From Fibrobacterota bacterium (GTDB lineage Bacteria; Fibrobacterota; Chitinivibrionia; Chitinivibrionales; Chitinispirillaceae): 64,000 bases of DNA. The position numbers and the translations under genes are program-made. The stretch covers positions 62,001-126,000 of the forward strand of contig JAEWVR010000020.1 of the NCBI GenBank assembly GCA_023459055.1. The letters run 5' to 3'. Positions 44,600 to 53,722 of this stretch are shown here, piece by piece (within the stretch, counting starts at the first letter, position 1; the number at the start of each line of letters is the position of its first letter). Under the pieces are notes generated by a model. That model made no database searches, was not told the origin of the DNA, and saw nothing but the letters and a program-made list of their open reading frames with translations.

Positions 44600-45301
44600 A
44601 TGCAATTTATTGATAGAGAACATAAAGGAATAAAACCCAAGGTAATTATATTGAGATTATCACATCAATATATGATTAATTATACCTATATTGTGATAGA
44701 TTCTTGTAGTAATTTGGCAGTTATAATTGATCCCGCCTGGCAGATTGACAAAATAAAAGAAGCTGTTAGCAATTTCAATTTAAGCTTGGAGGGAATATTG
44801 ATTACTCATGCCCATCCAGATCATGTGCATCTGGCCAAGCCGTTATCAGTAATGTATAACTGTCCTATATGGATTTCAAAACATGAAATAGTATATTCCG
44901 GGTATAATGCCGATCGTTTAATAGGCATTGATAGTGAACCTTGGTCAATTGGCGGAATGCGGATTGAACCGTTACTTACCCCTGGGCATACTCCTGGAAG
45001 CATCTGTTTCTTAATTTCAGATTATTTATTTACTGGGGATACTCTATTTGCAGAAGGATGTGGAATGTGTTCTGATATCGAATCAGCATATTCTATGTTT
45101 GAAAGTCTAGATTTCTTGAAAAGGTATCTTAATCCGCATACACTCATTTATCCTGGCCATATGTATGTTCTACCTCTGGGGCAGCAATTTTCTCAACTCC
45201 TAAGTAAGAACATTTATCTACAGTTTAAATGTAAAGAAGATTTTGCTAACTTTCGTCTCAGAAAAGAACAAAATAAAAAAAAGTTCTTCAAATTTCAATA
45301 A
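44600..45301 (+). CDS. Metallo-beta-lactamase-fold hydrolase (PksB/BaeB-like)
   Basis: 233 residues with the glyoxalase II-type metal motif THAHPDH (69-75), TPGHTPGS (128-134), FTGDTLF (145-150) and PGH (185-187), so a binuclear zinc or iron site is expected. Cytoplasmic; no signal seen. Hydrolases of this type accompany many trans-AT PKS clusters (PksB/BaeB in bacillaene), where they are proposed to cleave thioesters, possibly stalled chains. Position between the PKS genes and the beta-branch cassette supports that role. It could also act in product release, since no TE domain is seen, but nothing in the sequence proves this. The ribosome site before this ATG is weak. Confidence 0.82.
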   Translation: MQFIDREHKGIKPKVIILRLSHQYMINYTYIVIDSCSNLAVIIDPAWQIDKIKEAVSNFNLSLEGILITHAHPDHVHLAKPLSVMYNCPIWISKHEIVYSGYNADRLIGIDSEPWSIGGMRIEPLLTPGHTPGSICFLISDYLFTGDTLFAEGCGMCSDIESAYSMFESLDFLKRYLNPHTLIYPGHMYVLPLGQQFSQLLSKNIYLQFKCKEDFANFRLRKEQNKKKFFKFQ

Positions 45302-45384
45302 TTCCTCTATATTGATGTCTATTTTAAAAACAATCTACTTATAATTAAATAACAACTTTATCTAACATTTTTATTAGGAGGTCT

Positions 45385-46641
45385 ATGATTTCAGTTGGAA
45401 TAGAAGCAATGAATGTATTTGCTGGCTCTGCTTACTTGAATGTAGAAAAACTTGCAGAACACCGTAAGTTGGATACAACTCGGTTTAAAAATCTTCTTAT
45501 GAAGGAAAAAACCGTAGCCTTACCCTATGAGGATCCAGTCACGTTCGGAGTGAATGCTGCAAAACCGATAATAGATGCCTTGACTCTTAAGGAAAAAAAT
45601 AGAATCGAATTGGTGATAACTTCCACCGAATCATCTTTTGATTTTGGCAAATCAATGAGTACATATTTCCATCATCATCTTGGTTTGAATCGTAATTGCC
45701 GATTGATTGAATTGAAGAGTGCATGTTATTCAGGTACAGCCGGATTACAAATGGCTGTCAACTTTATATTATCTCAGACCTCACCCGGAGCTAAAGTCCT
45801 ATTAATTGCCACTGATATCTCACGTTTTTTGTTGGAGGAAAGAGGGGACGCGCTTAAAATGGACTGGTCTTTTGCTGAGCCTAGCAATGGTGCTGGAGCT
45901 GTGGCTGTTTTGGTTAGTGAAAACCCATATCTATTTCAGGTTGATATTGGTGCTAACGGTTACTATGGTTACGAGGTTATGGATACATGCCGCCCTTCGC
46001 CAGACAGTGAAGCTGGTGATGCTGACCTATCCCTGTTGTCCTATCTAGACTGTTGCGAAAATGCTTTTCTTGAATATAAAAAACGAGTTGAAGGCGTTGA
46101 TTATGTAAAAAGTTTTGCTTACTTAACTTATCATACGCCATTTGGAGGTATGATCAAAGGGGCTCATCGCAATATGATGCGAAAGGTGGCGTATACGAAA
46201 TCATCTGAAATTGAAAAAGATTTTGAACACCGTGTCAATCCAGGATTGATCTACTGCCAACGCGTAGGCAATATTATGGGCGCAACTGCTTTATTGTCTA
46301 TTGCGAGTACGATTGACCACGGAAATTTTGAAGTACCTCAGAGGTTAGGATGTTTTTCATATGGATCTGGTTGTTGTTCTGAATTTTTTAGTGGTGTTGT
46401 TAGGCAGGATGGTCAAAACCGTTTAAGGGAAATAAAAATAAAAGAACAACTTGACAATAGATATGAATTGTCAATGGAAGAATATGATGCATTGCTTGTT
46501 GGAAGTAACGCTGTTAAGTTTGGTACTCGCAATGTCGTACTTGACTCTAATTTCTTACCCCAATTGCGAAAAAAATTAAGGAAACCGACACTGTTTTTAA
46601 AAGAAATTAAGGAGTTTCACAGGGAATACGAGTGGATATGA
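45385..46641 (+). CDS. HMG-CoA synthase-like beta-branching enzyme (HCS)
   Basis: 418 residues, about the usual length. Catalytic triad of the family is visible: Glu82 (STESSFD), Cys114 (SACYSGTAGL) and His250 (LTYHTPFGGM). In beta-branching this enzyme adds acetyl from a donor ACP to the beta-keto group of an ACP-bound chain, giving an HMG-like thioester. The partner is expected to be the tandem Trp-containing ACPs of PKS protein 2. It is homologous to PksG and CurD. A near-perfect ribosome site (TTAGGAGGT) precedes the ATG. The next gene overlaps its stop (ATGA), so the two are translationally coupled. Confidence 0.95.
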   Translation: MISVGIEAMNVFAGSAYLNVEKLAEHRKLDTTRFKNLLMKEKTVALPYEDPVTFGVNAAKPIIDALTLKEKNRIELVITSTESSFDFGKSMSTYFHHHLGLNRNCRLIELKSACYSGTAGLQMAVNFILSQTSPGAKVLLIATDISRFLLEERGDALKMDWSFAEPSNGAGAVAVLVSENPYLFQVDIGANGYYGYEVMDTCRPSPDSEAGDADLSLLSYLDCCENAFLEYKKRVEGVDYVKSFAYLTYHTPFGGMIKGAHRNMMRKVAYTKSSEIEKDFEHRVNPGLIYCQRVGNIMGATALLSIASTIDHGNFEVPQRLGCFSYGSGCCSEFFSGVVRQDGQNRLREIKIKEQLDNRYELSMEEYDALLVGSNAVKFGTRNVVLDSNFLPQLRKKLRKPTLFLKEIKEFHREYEWI

Positions 46642-47396
46642 TAAACGAACTCAAGGACATTCAGACACTTCGGATTAGGACTGAAGAAGATGTATGTTTT
46701 ATTCAGATTTACCGTCCGGAAGCAAACAATACGATAAATAGTTCTTTGATTAATGAATTCGAAAAAGTACTTTCATATTGTGAAAGTTTTGCTAAAATTG
46801 TCGTACTGGAAGGTTTACCAGATGTTTTTTGTTTTGGAGCTGATTTTAAAGAGATCCAAAATTATAATTCCGCAGAAAGTGAAGATCTTTATAACATTTG
46901 GAATAAATTAGCATCAGGTAATTTTATCTCAATTGCACACATATGTGGTAAAACTAATGCTGGTGGAGTAGGATTTGCTGCAGCTTGCGATTTGGTCTTA
47001 TGCAACGAAAATGCTGTGTTTAGCTTATCTGAGCTATTGTTTGGTCTAATGCCTGCTTGTGTAATGCCATTTTTAATTCGAAGAATTGGCTTTTCTAAAG
47101 CAAATTTTATGACTTTAATGACACAACCGATATCCTCTAAGCAAGCTCTTGATTGGGGATTAGTTGATGCGTATGAATCCAATAGTGAAAGTCTTTTAAG
47201 AAAAAATCTGTTACGATTGAAACGACTGACTAAAGTGGGAATTTCAAATTATAAACTGTACATGAATACTTTAAATAATAGTATCGAAAAAAATAAATAC
47301 AATGCACTTGATGCAAACCAAAGAGTTTTCACTGACCCCTTGAATCTTGAGAAGATTCATCGCTATATAGCAACAGGTATGTTTCCATGGGAATAA
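46638..47396 (+). CDS. Enoyl-CoA hydratase/isomerase, ECH1 of beta-branch cassette
   Basis: Crotonase-fold protein of 252 residues, similar to PksH. Expected to dehydrate the HMG-type intermediate made by the preceding HCS to a glutaconyl thioester, before decarboxylation by an ECH2. Motifs: FCFGADFKEI in the position of PksH-type ECH1, NAGGVGFAAACDLVL as oxyanion loop, and a C-terminal helix ending in FPWE. I chose the ATG at 46638, which overlaps the HCS stop as ATGA. A GTG six bases upstream (46632) is in frame but less likely. No free ECH2 is seen in the window, so the third ECH domain in PKS protein 2 should take the decarboxylation step. Confidence 0.92.
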   Translation: MINELKDIQTLRIRTEEDVCFIQIYRPEANNTINSSLINEFEKVLSYCESFAKIVVLEGLPDVFCFGADFKEIQNYNSAESEDLYNIWNKLASGNFISIAHICGKTNAGGVGFAAACDLVLCNENAVFSLSELLFGLMPACVMPFLIRRIGFSKANFMTLMTQPISSKQALDWGLVDAYESNSESLLRKNLLRLKRLTKVGISNYKLYMNTLNNSIEKNKYNALDANQRVFTDPLNLEKIHRYIATGMFPWE

Positions 47397-47414
47397 TAAA
47401 AGGTCAATAAACAC

Positions 47415-48377
47415 ATGAAAAAAAAACTAATATTTATGTTTTCCGGTCAAGGTTCTCAGTATTACCAGATGGGAAAACAATTGTATGAAAAAAATGATCG
47501 GTTTAGATTTTGGATGAATCATTGCGATCATTTGGCTCGTCCTTATCTTAATATCTCGTTGATTGATATAATTTACAACGGTCCAAACAAAAGTGAACCA
47601 TTTGACAGACTTTTATACACAAATCCAGCATTGTTATCTGTTGAATACAGTCTATCACAAGTACTAACAGAAATGGGTATTAAACCTGATTTTCTAATTG
47701 GATATAGTCTTGGTGAGATTGCTGCTTCGGTGATTTCAGGAATTATTTCTTTGGAAAATGGAATAAAACTGGTAATCGATATGGCCAGGTTAATCGAAGA
47801 AAAAACTCCTAAAGCTGAAATGTTAGCAATATTTGACTCACCTGTAATTATTGAAGAATTTCCAGAAATTTTTAAAAAATGCTGGTTAACAGGAAAAAAC
47901 TTTCAGACAAGCTTTGTATTGACTGGACTATCAAATGATATTGAACAGATCCAGTTTTTTTTAAGTAAGAAGGGAAAAATATTCCAAAAATTACCAGTAA
48001 AGTTTGGCTTTCATACAGAATTGATTAACATTGTTGAATCTGATGTAAAAAATCTGATAAGAAAAATTCCGATTAATCCGATAGAAATTCCTATTATATC
48101 ATCATTGAATTGTGGCAAATCAGTTAATGATATAAATAGTGATTATTATTGGGACATTATTCGAAGACCTGTTGATTTTGAAATTACAATTCAAAATACC
48201 ATTAAGAAAAGTGACTTCATTTTCATTGATGTTGGTCCAAGCGGAACTTTAGCTACTTTTGTAAAGTATATTCTTTCTGAGAATAATTGCAGTAGTTCAT
48301 TGCAAACTATGAATCAATTTGGAAATGATTTGAATTCAATAGCGAAAATGCAGTCTGTACTAAGTGAGAATATCTGA
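47415..48377 (+). CDS. AT-like protein, probable trans-acting acyl hydrolase
   Basis: 320-residue FabD-fold protein with Ser98 in GYSLGE (GHSxGE in most ATs) and His200 in FGFHTE. The Arg that binds the malonyl carboxylate, present as RGELM in the AT gene downstream, is not matched here: an ungapped comparison puts Ala at that place (MARLIEEKTP). Loss of this Arg is typical of PedC-type acyl hydrolases, which clear stalled acyl chains from trans-AT PKSs. A transferase for a non-carboxylated acyl group is the alternative. It lies 18 bases after ECH1 and was probably part of the same transcript. Confidence 0.78.
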   Translation: MKKKLIFMFSGQGSQYYQMGKQLYEKNDRFRFWMNHCDHLARPYLNISLIDIIYNGPNKSEPFDRLLYTNPALLSVEYSLSQVLTEMGIKPDFLIGYSLGEIAASVISGIISLENGIKLVIDMARLIEEKTPKAEMLAIFDSPVIIEEFPEIFKKCWLTGKNFQTSFVLTGLSNDIEQIQFFLSKKGKIFQKLPVKFGFHTELINIVESDVKNLIRKIPINPIEIPIISSLNCGKSVNDINSDYYWDIIRRPVDFEITIQNTIKKSDFIFIDVGPSGTLATFVKYILSENNCSSSLQTMNQFGNDLNSIAKMQSVLSENI

Positions 48378-48651
48378 GTATCTTTTGATGTATGTATCAA
48401 AGTCTCTAATTGTTAATATTATTTCGCTGCCTTTAGAATAATTGGAATCGCTACCCATATAGTAACTTTTTTTCCATGTAAATATCTTTAATTGTGTGCT
48501 TAGTCTATTTGTAAAAAATAGAGATTTAATTTGATGTATTGATATGATGGAAATATATATATTATAAATTAGATATTAATAATCCTGTTGTCAATTGAAA
48601 GGCTACTTGGAAAAATTAATAGATTTTTGAAATATTTTAATAGCATTGATT

Positions 48652-48655
48652 GGAG
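48652..48655 (+). promoter_or_regulatory. Ribosome site fixing the donor ACP start
   Basis: GGAG lies 6 bases before the ATG at 48662. It overlaps an in-frame TTG at 48650, which makes that TTG an unlikely start. Confidence 0.7.
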
Positions 48656-48661
48656 AACAAA

Positions 48662-48922
48662 ATGTCAAAGCAACATGTGTTTGATGTAGTTAAAAAAGTA
48701 ATAATTGAAGTTCTGCCAGATGTTAATCCAGATTTAATTACAATTGAAAAACGTTTAGTCGATTTGGGTGCAAACTCAATTGATAGAATGGAAGTTGTAA
48801 CTATGTCGATGGAAGAACTCGGTTTATTAATACCTATGATGAGCTTTGCAAATGTTAATAATATTGAGGGATTGGTAAATGTTTTTGTTGAAAGTTCTGG
48901 TGAAATGGTAAAATCAGCGTAA
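48662..48922 (+). CDS. Donor acyl carrier protein of beta-branch cassette
   Basis: Free ACP of 86 residues with the phosphopantetheine serine Ser39 in DLGANSIDRMEVV. The GANSIDR form is the pattern of AcpK/CurB-type donor ACPs and differs from the DYGVDS/KYGIDS forms of the PKS ACPs. It should carry malonyl, decarboxylated by the next gene product to acetyl, and present acetyl to the HCS. About 284 bases of AT-rich sequence without a gene separate it from the AT-like gene, so a promoter of its own is possible. Confidence 0.93.
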   Translation: MSKQHVFDVVKKVIIEVLPDVNPDLITIEKRLVDLGANSIDRMEVVTMSMEELGLLIPMMSFANVNNIEGLVNVFVESSGEMVKSA

Positions 48923-48963
48923 TTCCAATTGATAGTTGTATTTATTTACTGGAACGATTATTG

Positions 48964-48970
48964 AAAGGAG
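48964..48970 (+). promoter_or_regulatory. Ribosome site fixing the decarboxylating KS start
   Basis: AAAGGAG lies 11 bases before the ATG at 48982. The in-frame TTG at 48961 directly upstream of this site is therefore not the likely start. Confidence 0.6.
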
Positions 48971-48981
48971 TCTTTAATTCA

Positions 48982-50250
48982 ATGACGAAGAGTATATGTA
49001 TCACCGGGATGGGAATAATCTCTTCGATTGGGGATGATGTTTCCACATTCTCAACCTCTTTAAAAATGGGAAAATCTGGAATAAAGAAATTTGCAAAAAT
49101 TGTTGAACCAAAATTATCTATTAATATAGGAGCACAAATAAATGAATTTGTTTTCCTTGAGAAATTGGAAAAATATACTTATTTACCAGGGACAATATTT
49201 CAAAAGGCAAAACGATTAGGACAAAGAGCACCATTTACCATTCAGGTTTCAATACTTTCTGCATTGCAGGCATGGAATATGGCAGGACTCTTTAATTCAA
49301 ATATTGATCCTGATCGTATTGGATTAATTCTTGCAGGTCAAAATACAACTCAGAATTATCAATACAGTCTTATTCCAAAATTTCGTGAAAATCCACAATA
49401 TCTTTCACCAAGGTATGGGCTTGAATTTTTAGAATCCAATCAAATTGGTATATTGAGTGATCTATTAAATATAAAAGGTGAAGGTATTGTGGTTAGTGGC
49501 GCTTCTGCCACAGGTAATGTTGGAATAATTAAGGGGTATCAAGCGATACATTCCGGTTTAGTTGACATATGTGTCGTTGTGGGTGCTGTTGCAGATTTGT
49601 CACCAATGGATATACAGGGGTTTTACAATATGGGGGCAATGGGTGGGAGGATGTTTGCAAACCAACCAGAAAAAGCCTGTCGCCCTTTTGATTCCCAACA
49701 TGAAGGGTTTATTTATGGGCAGGCAGGTGCTTGCATTATCCTTGAATCATCATCAAGCATATCTAAGAGAGATACTTCTGCATTGGCTGAGTTATTAGGG
49801 GGCGTAATACGACTTGATGGTAATAGCTCGTCAGATCCAAATATAAATGGCGAAATGAACGTGATGCTCTCAGCAATTAACAAAAGTGGCGTATCTATTT
49901 CAGATATTGAATATGTTAATACGCATGGGAGTTCTTCGCCATTGGGTGATAGAACAGAAGCAGAGGCAATAATGCAAGTTTTTGGCGCCCATGTGTCAAA
50001 TGTATGGTTAAATTCAACTAAAAGTATGACTGGGCACTGTTTATACTCAGCAGCTATAGTAGAAGCTATAGCAACTATTATACAAATGAGAGAAAACTTT
50101 TTACATCCTAATTTGAATCTTTATGAGCCAATTGTTAACGGTTTGAAGTATTGTGGCTTGGAATCTGTTTGCAAAAAAATAAATACTGCAATGAGTAATT
50201 CTTTTGGTTTTGGAGGAATCAATACTTCTATAGTTTTAGCAAGTGCATGA
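48982..50250 (+). CDS. Decarboxylating ketosynthase of beta-branch cassette
   Basis: Stand-alone KS of 422 residues, PksF-like. The active-site Cys is replaced by Ser175 (SGASATGNVG), while both histidines remain (THGSSS and TGHCLYS). A Cys-to-Ser KS of this class decarboxylates malonyl-ACP to acetyl-ACP but does not condense; here its substrate should be the donor ACP encoded just upstream. Together with HCS, ECH1 and the donor ACP it completes the beta-branch set, apart from ECH2, which is in the PKS. Confidence 0.93.
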   Translation: MTKSICITGMGIISSIGDDVSTFSTSLKMGKSGIKKFAKIVEPKLSINIGAQINEFVFLEKLEKYTYLPGTIFQKAKRLGQRAPFTIQVSILSALQAWNMAGLFNSNIDPDRIGLILAGQNTTQNYQYSLIPKFRENPQYLSPRYGLEFLESNQIGILSDLLNIKGEGIVVSGASATGNVGIIKGYQAIHSGLVDICVVVGAVADLSPMDIQGFYNMGAMGGRMFANQPEKACRPFDSQHEGFIYGQAGACIILESSSSISKRDTSALAELLGGVIRLDGNSSSDPNINGEMNVMLSAINKSGVSISDIEYVNTHGSSSPLGDRTEAEAIMQVFGAHVSNVWLNSTKSMTGHCLYSAAIVEAIATIIQMRENFLHPNLNLYEPIVNGLKYCGLESVCKKINTAMSNSFGFGGINTSIVLASA

Positions 50251-50536
50251 ATGAACTATTTGTAAATTATTCATACGATTATACCGTTAATTAAATGCTT
50301 TACATTCTCATTAGCGAAAAAACATTTTGATTATGAACTTAGGATACATCTGTCACATTAAGAACTAAATTTTTTGTCGGAATGATATATCATTGTTTAT
50401 ATGTGATAGCATGTAATTGTTGATTTGTAATTAGTAAATTCGGATATGTTGAATTTACTAATAAAATATATAAGTCAAATAAAAAATTACCATAAATATG
50501 TAATGATATAACAAAATAAGAAAGAAGGAGACGAAA

Positions 50537-51712
50537 ATGAATGCATACGTTTTTCCAGGGCAGGGATCACAAAAAAAAGGAATGGGTGAAAGTCTGTTTG
50601 ACGAATTCGCTGATTTAACAAAAAAAGCGGATGAAATTTTGGGCTATTCAATTAAGGAACTCTGCGTAATAGATCCTGATCAGAAATTAAATCAAACGCA
50701 ATATACTCAACCTGCATTGTACACTGTAAATGCATTAACTTATATGAAAAAAATCCAGACAACTGGGAAAAAACCTGACTTCTTTGCTGGGCACAGCTTA
50801 GGCGAATATAATGCTTTGTTTGCAGCTGGTATGTTCAGTTTTGAGACAGGGTTAAATCTAGTTAAAAAAAGAGGGGAATTAATGAGTAAAGCCATGAATG
50901 GGGCTATGGCGGCTATCATTAATTGTTCTGAGGAAAATATTCGTAAGATTCTCAATGATGCTAATTTAACAACTATTGACATTGCAAATTACAATGCTCC
51001 ATCCCAAATTATTATTTCGGGATTAAAAGACGATATTGTCAAATCGCAAACATTTTTCGAAAAATCGAATGCTAGATTTGTTCCACTCAACACCAGCGGC
51101 GCATTTCATTCTCGTTATATGAAAGATGCTGCTACTAAATATGAAAAAATTGTAAAAAAATGTGAGTTTTTCAAACCAGATGTTATGGTTATAGCTAACG
51201 TTTCTGCAAAACCATATCAATTTGAACAAATCGCTCAAAATCTTATTGAGCAGATATATAATTCTGTTAAGTGGACTGATACTGTAAAATATTTATTAGA
51301 ACAAGGAGTAACAGAATTTGAAGAAATTGGCGTTGGAGATGTATTAACAAAGTTAATTGTTAGCATTAAAAAAGATTGGACTCCAAGTCTTAAAAAAGAA
51401 AGTGAAGTTCAAACTGAATTACCGAGTAATTTAAAAAATGAAAAAATTGACAATGTCGGAGATGTAAAAAAAGATGATGCAAGTAAATTACTACAAGGCC
51501 GGAATGAAGCAACTAAAGCAATTGATGCAAAAGAATTGGTAGACCAATGGAATTCTAAATACCCTGTTGGAACAAAAGTGATATCACAGCATTATGAAAA
51601 AGAATTGGAAACAAGGACTGAAGCAATGATTCTGTTCGGACATCGGGCTGCAGTTTATATGAAAGATTACAATGGTTATTTTGATCTACGAGAAGTTGCG
51701 CCTGTTAAGTAA
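50537..51712 (+). CDS. Trans-acting malonyl acyltransferase with C-terminal extension
   Basis: 391 residues. Residues 1-290 are a FabD-type malonyl transferase: GQGSQ at the N-terminus, Ser87 in GHSLGE, malonyl-binding Arg112 (KKRGELM), His191 (GAFHSRYM). It should load malonyl on all ACPs of the AT-less PKS and on the donor ACP. The C-terminal 100 residues are not part of FabD: a charged linker, then a compact 60-residue unit from AKELVDQWN to the end (YPVGTKV, FGHRAAVYMK), perhaps a small barrel. Similar tails occur on some trans-AT PKS transferases as far as I recall; their function is unknown to me. No ER domain is fused, unlike PksE. A strong GAAGGAG site precedes the ATG. A 286-base AT-rich gap upstream may hold a promoter. 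Confidence 0.92.
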   Translation: MNAYVFPGQGSQKKGMGESLFDEFADLTKKADEILGYSIKELCVIDPDQKLNQTQYTQPALYTVNALTYMKKIQTTGKKPDFFAGHSLGEYNALFAAGMFSFETGLNLVKKRGELMSKAMNGAMAAIINCSEENIRKILNDANLTTIDIANYNAPSQIIISGLKDDIVKSQTFFEKSNARFVPLNTSGAFHSRYMKDAATKYEKIVKKCEFFKPDVMVIANVSAKPYQFEQIAQNLIEQIYNSVKWTDTVKYLLEQGVTEFEEIGVGDVLTKLIVSIKKDWTPSLKKESEVQTELPSNLKNEKIDNVGDVKKDDASKLLQGRNEATKAIDAKELVDQWNSKYPVGTKVISQHYEKELETRTEAMILFGHRAAVYMKDYNGYFDLREVAPVK

Positions 51713-51783
51713 AAATAAAATAATATTTGTTGTATGTTTTCAAATATTAATGTATTGATTCATTAGATATTGGCGAGTTTAGG

Positions 51784-51809
51784 AGAGCTATTAAATATTT
51801 AATAGCTCT
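51784..51809 (+). terminator. Perfect 26-base palindrome, probable terminator
   Basis: Arms of 13 bases (AGAGCTATTAAAT) with no mismatch, followed by TTCTCGTT. It lies 72 bases after the malonyl transferase stop and just before the mobile-element island. The trailing T run is short, so it could be a bidirectional or weak terminator. Confidence 0.6.
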
Positions 51810-51865
51810 TTCTCGTTGTCTTCGTTCAAAGCAATCTTTCAGAAATGTACGTGTTCAAAGGGGGC

Positions 51866-53263
51866 ATACCTTATTGATTTCGGAAACTTTGAAGTGCGCA
51901 GTCTTTGTACACTTTAAAATTGAGTAAATGTCGGATGTCGTGTATAGAAAAGTATCCCATTTTTTTAACTTTATAGGCTATTCTGGTTTAAGTGTGGATG
52001 GTACTCAGAAAATTGCATGGTGTACTATCTGTCATAAACATTATCCGTAAAGCAAAATGCTTCTCATCCCTAAATCCCCGAGTACGACAAATAAGAGACT
52101 TAATCCTTCCGTTTATATTTTCAACTAGTCCCAAGGGTAGCTTTACTTTACAGTAGTTTAATATACCGTTTATGTGTTTTTCTACCATAGTATAGAACTT
52201 CTCTAACGGTTTTAATCGTTGCCATCGTAACTCTTTTCGCCATCGTTCCAGAAATTTCGTTGCCCATTTTCTGTTGGTATAGCACCATAGATCGCCAAAT
52301 ATTTCTTTTAAGTAATGAGCCTTTGCAATTCGCTGATTTAATGCAAACACATCTTTTAATAAATGCTTCTGACTCATTGTCAGATTATACCATCTTCTTA
52401 ATAATAGCAACCAGCGTTTGCCACGCATCAATTCTCTGTTCTCGTCTCCATTTCTGAAGAACTCCTGTCGTCTTACTTCATCAATTGCATTGTTAAGATG
52501 GCGCATAATATGAAATTTATCATACACTATTTTAGCATTTGGACAATAGTTACTGACACTGGTACTAAATGCTTTCCACATGTCAACGCATACCGCTTCT
52601 ATATTTGAACAAAATGCTTTTCCTGCTTGGTTAAAAAAAGCATCAATAGACCCCTGACTATTACCTGAAACTAATGCCAGGACTTCACCTCTCTGTAAAT
52701 CACTAATAACGGTATAAAGATTGTCCTTACTACCAAAAACGACCTCATCTATTCCTAACCATTTAACATCTTTTAATGGCCCCTTATACTCTTGCCATTT
52801 CTCTAAATATTTTTTCTCAATGTTAAGCACTGCATCCCAGCTCAATTGCCATCGTTGGGCTGTGCTTGCAATAGGCTTGTTAATGGTATCTTTGAAAACA
52901 GATACCTCTAATCGCCGCGTACATGTTGCACGCTCATCTGCAAAGTCTATTCGCTCTGAGCGTATTCCACAGCGAGGGCATTTAAGACGCCGTTTATAAA
53001 TCCATATCACCGCAGTCCATGTTCCAAATTCCAAATCCCGGTATTTACGAATGTGTTGATCCTTTACCTTGGAACACTCTTTTTCACTGCAACCACAGAT
53101 TCCATTATGCAATGGAGACATTACAAATTTTACGGTTGTGGCCGCTATATCGAACTCCGTTTTATCACTTTCTACAACATAACCCTTGATATTAATCAGG
53201 CTGTTTAGTATTTCTATTTCTGTTGGCATCCTTTACCTCATTTCATTCGCGTGAATAAGGTAT
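51866..53263 (-). mobile_element. ISL3-type insertion sequence, ends uncertain
   Basis: Encloses the minus-strand transposase gene. The only inverted match found at both sides is ATACCTTATT (51866-51875), with its complement at 53254-53263. That is short and sits in AT-rich DNA, so the true ends may be further out. A near-repeat CAATCTTNCAG at 51832 and 53271 is noted but not convincing as a target duplication. Confidence 0.4.
51988..53229 (-). CDS. ISL3 family transposase
   Basis: 413 residues, close to the usual family length, no internal stop. N-terminal Cys-rich zinc-ribbon region (CPRCGIRSERIDF), then a helix-turn-helix region (STAQRWQLSWDAV) and the ISL3 catalytic domain with GIDEVVFG, CVDMWKAFS, YDKFHIMRHL and VENINGRIKS. 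An AGGTAAAGG ribosome site precedes the ATG. It is transcribed against the biosynthetic genes on both sides. It appears intact and potentially active. Confidence 0.9.
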   Translation of the reverse strand: MPTEIEILNSLINIKGYVVESDKTEFDIAATTVKFVMSPLHNGICGCSEKECSKVKDQHIRKYRDLEFGTWTAVIWIYKRRLKCPRCGIRSERIDFADERATCTRRLEVSVFKDTINKPIASTAQRWQLSWDAVLNIEKKYLEKWQEYKGPLKDVKWLGIDEVVFGSKDNLYTVISDLQRGEVLALVSGNSQGSIDAFFNQAGKAFCSNIEAVCVDMWKAFSTSVSNYCPNAKIVYDKFHIMRHLNNAIDEVRRQEFFRNGDENRELMRGKRWLLLLRRWYNLTMSQKHLLKDVFALNQRIAKAHYLKEIFGDLWCYTNRKWATKFLERWRKELRWQRLKPLEKFYTMVEKHINGILNYCKVKLPLGLVENINGRIKSLICRTRGFRDEKHFALRIMFMTDSTPCNFLSTIHT

Positions 53264-53722
53264 AAAATAACAATCTTACAGGGTGCCAACATTCATTTTT
53301 CTATGTTTCCATACTTAAGTCGGATTAGCCACTTTATATATTTTTACACCGTCAATGAAGATAATTCCTTCAATTACCATCAAAATTAGATGATGTCCCC
53401 TTAGCCGCCTCCACTTTCTTGATACTCTATCAAACAGATTATATACTATCAATAATATTGCATCTATTGTACCATGATTGAAGTGGTAGACTTTTTACCA
53501 TTTGGCAATGCTCCAAATAAAAATAAGGTGCATAATCGATTATTATCGTATAGCAGATTAAAATGAATGCCATCGATCCAAACATAAAAATATTCTTTAT
53601 CTGACAAGTTGTTCTTCCAGTTCTAATATTTCTTTTTCCATTGAGCTTTAATTCAATTTTTATTGGTTGCTGAAAGCCAGTTTACATCTGAGCTCAGTAA
53701 TGACTCAATACTTTCAACTATA

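Noticed and set aside
44600..45301. Metallo-beta-lactamase-fold protein as an antibiotic-resistance beta-lactamase
   Set aside because: The motif spacing and TPGHTPGS segment are of the glyoxalase II type, there is no signal peptide, and similar genes are usual in trans-AT PKS clusters.
46632..46637. GTG start for ECH1 six bases upstream of the chosen ATG
   Set aside because: The ATG at 46638 forms the common ATGA overlap with the HCS stop; the GTG adds only two residues with no better ribosome site.
51832..53281. CAATCTTNCAG direct repeat as target duplication of the ISL3-type element
   Set aside because: The sequences just inside the two copies are not inverted repeats of each other, so they do not behave like element ends.
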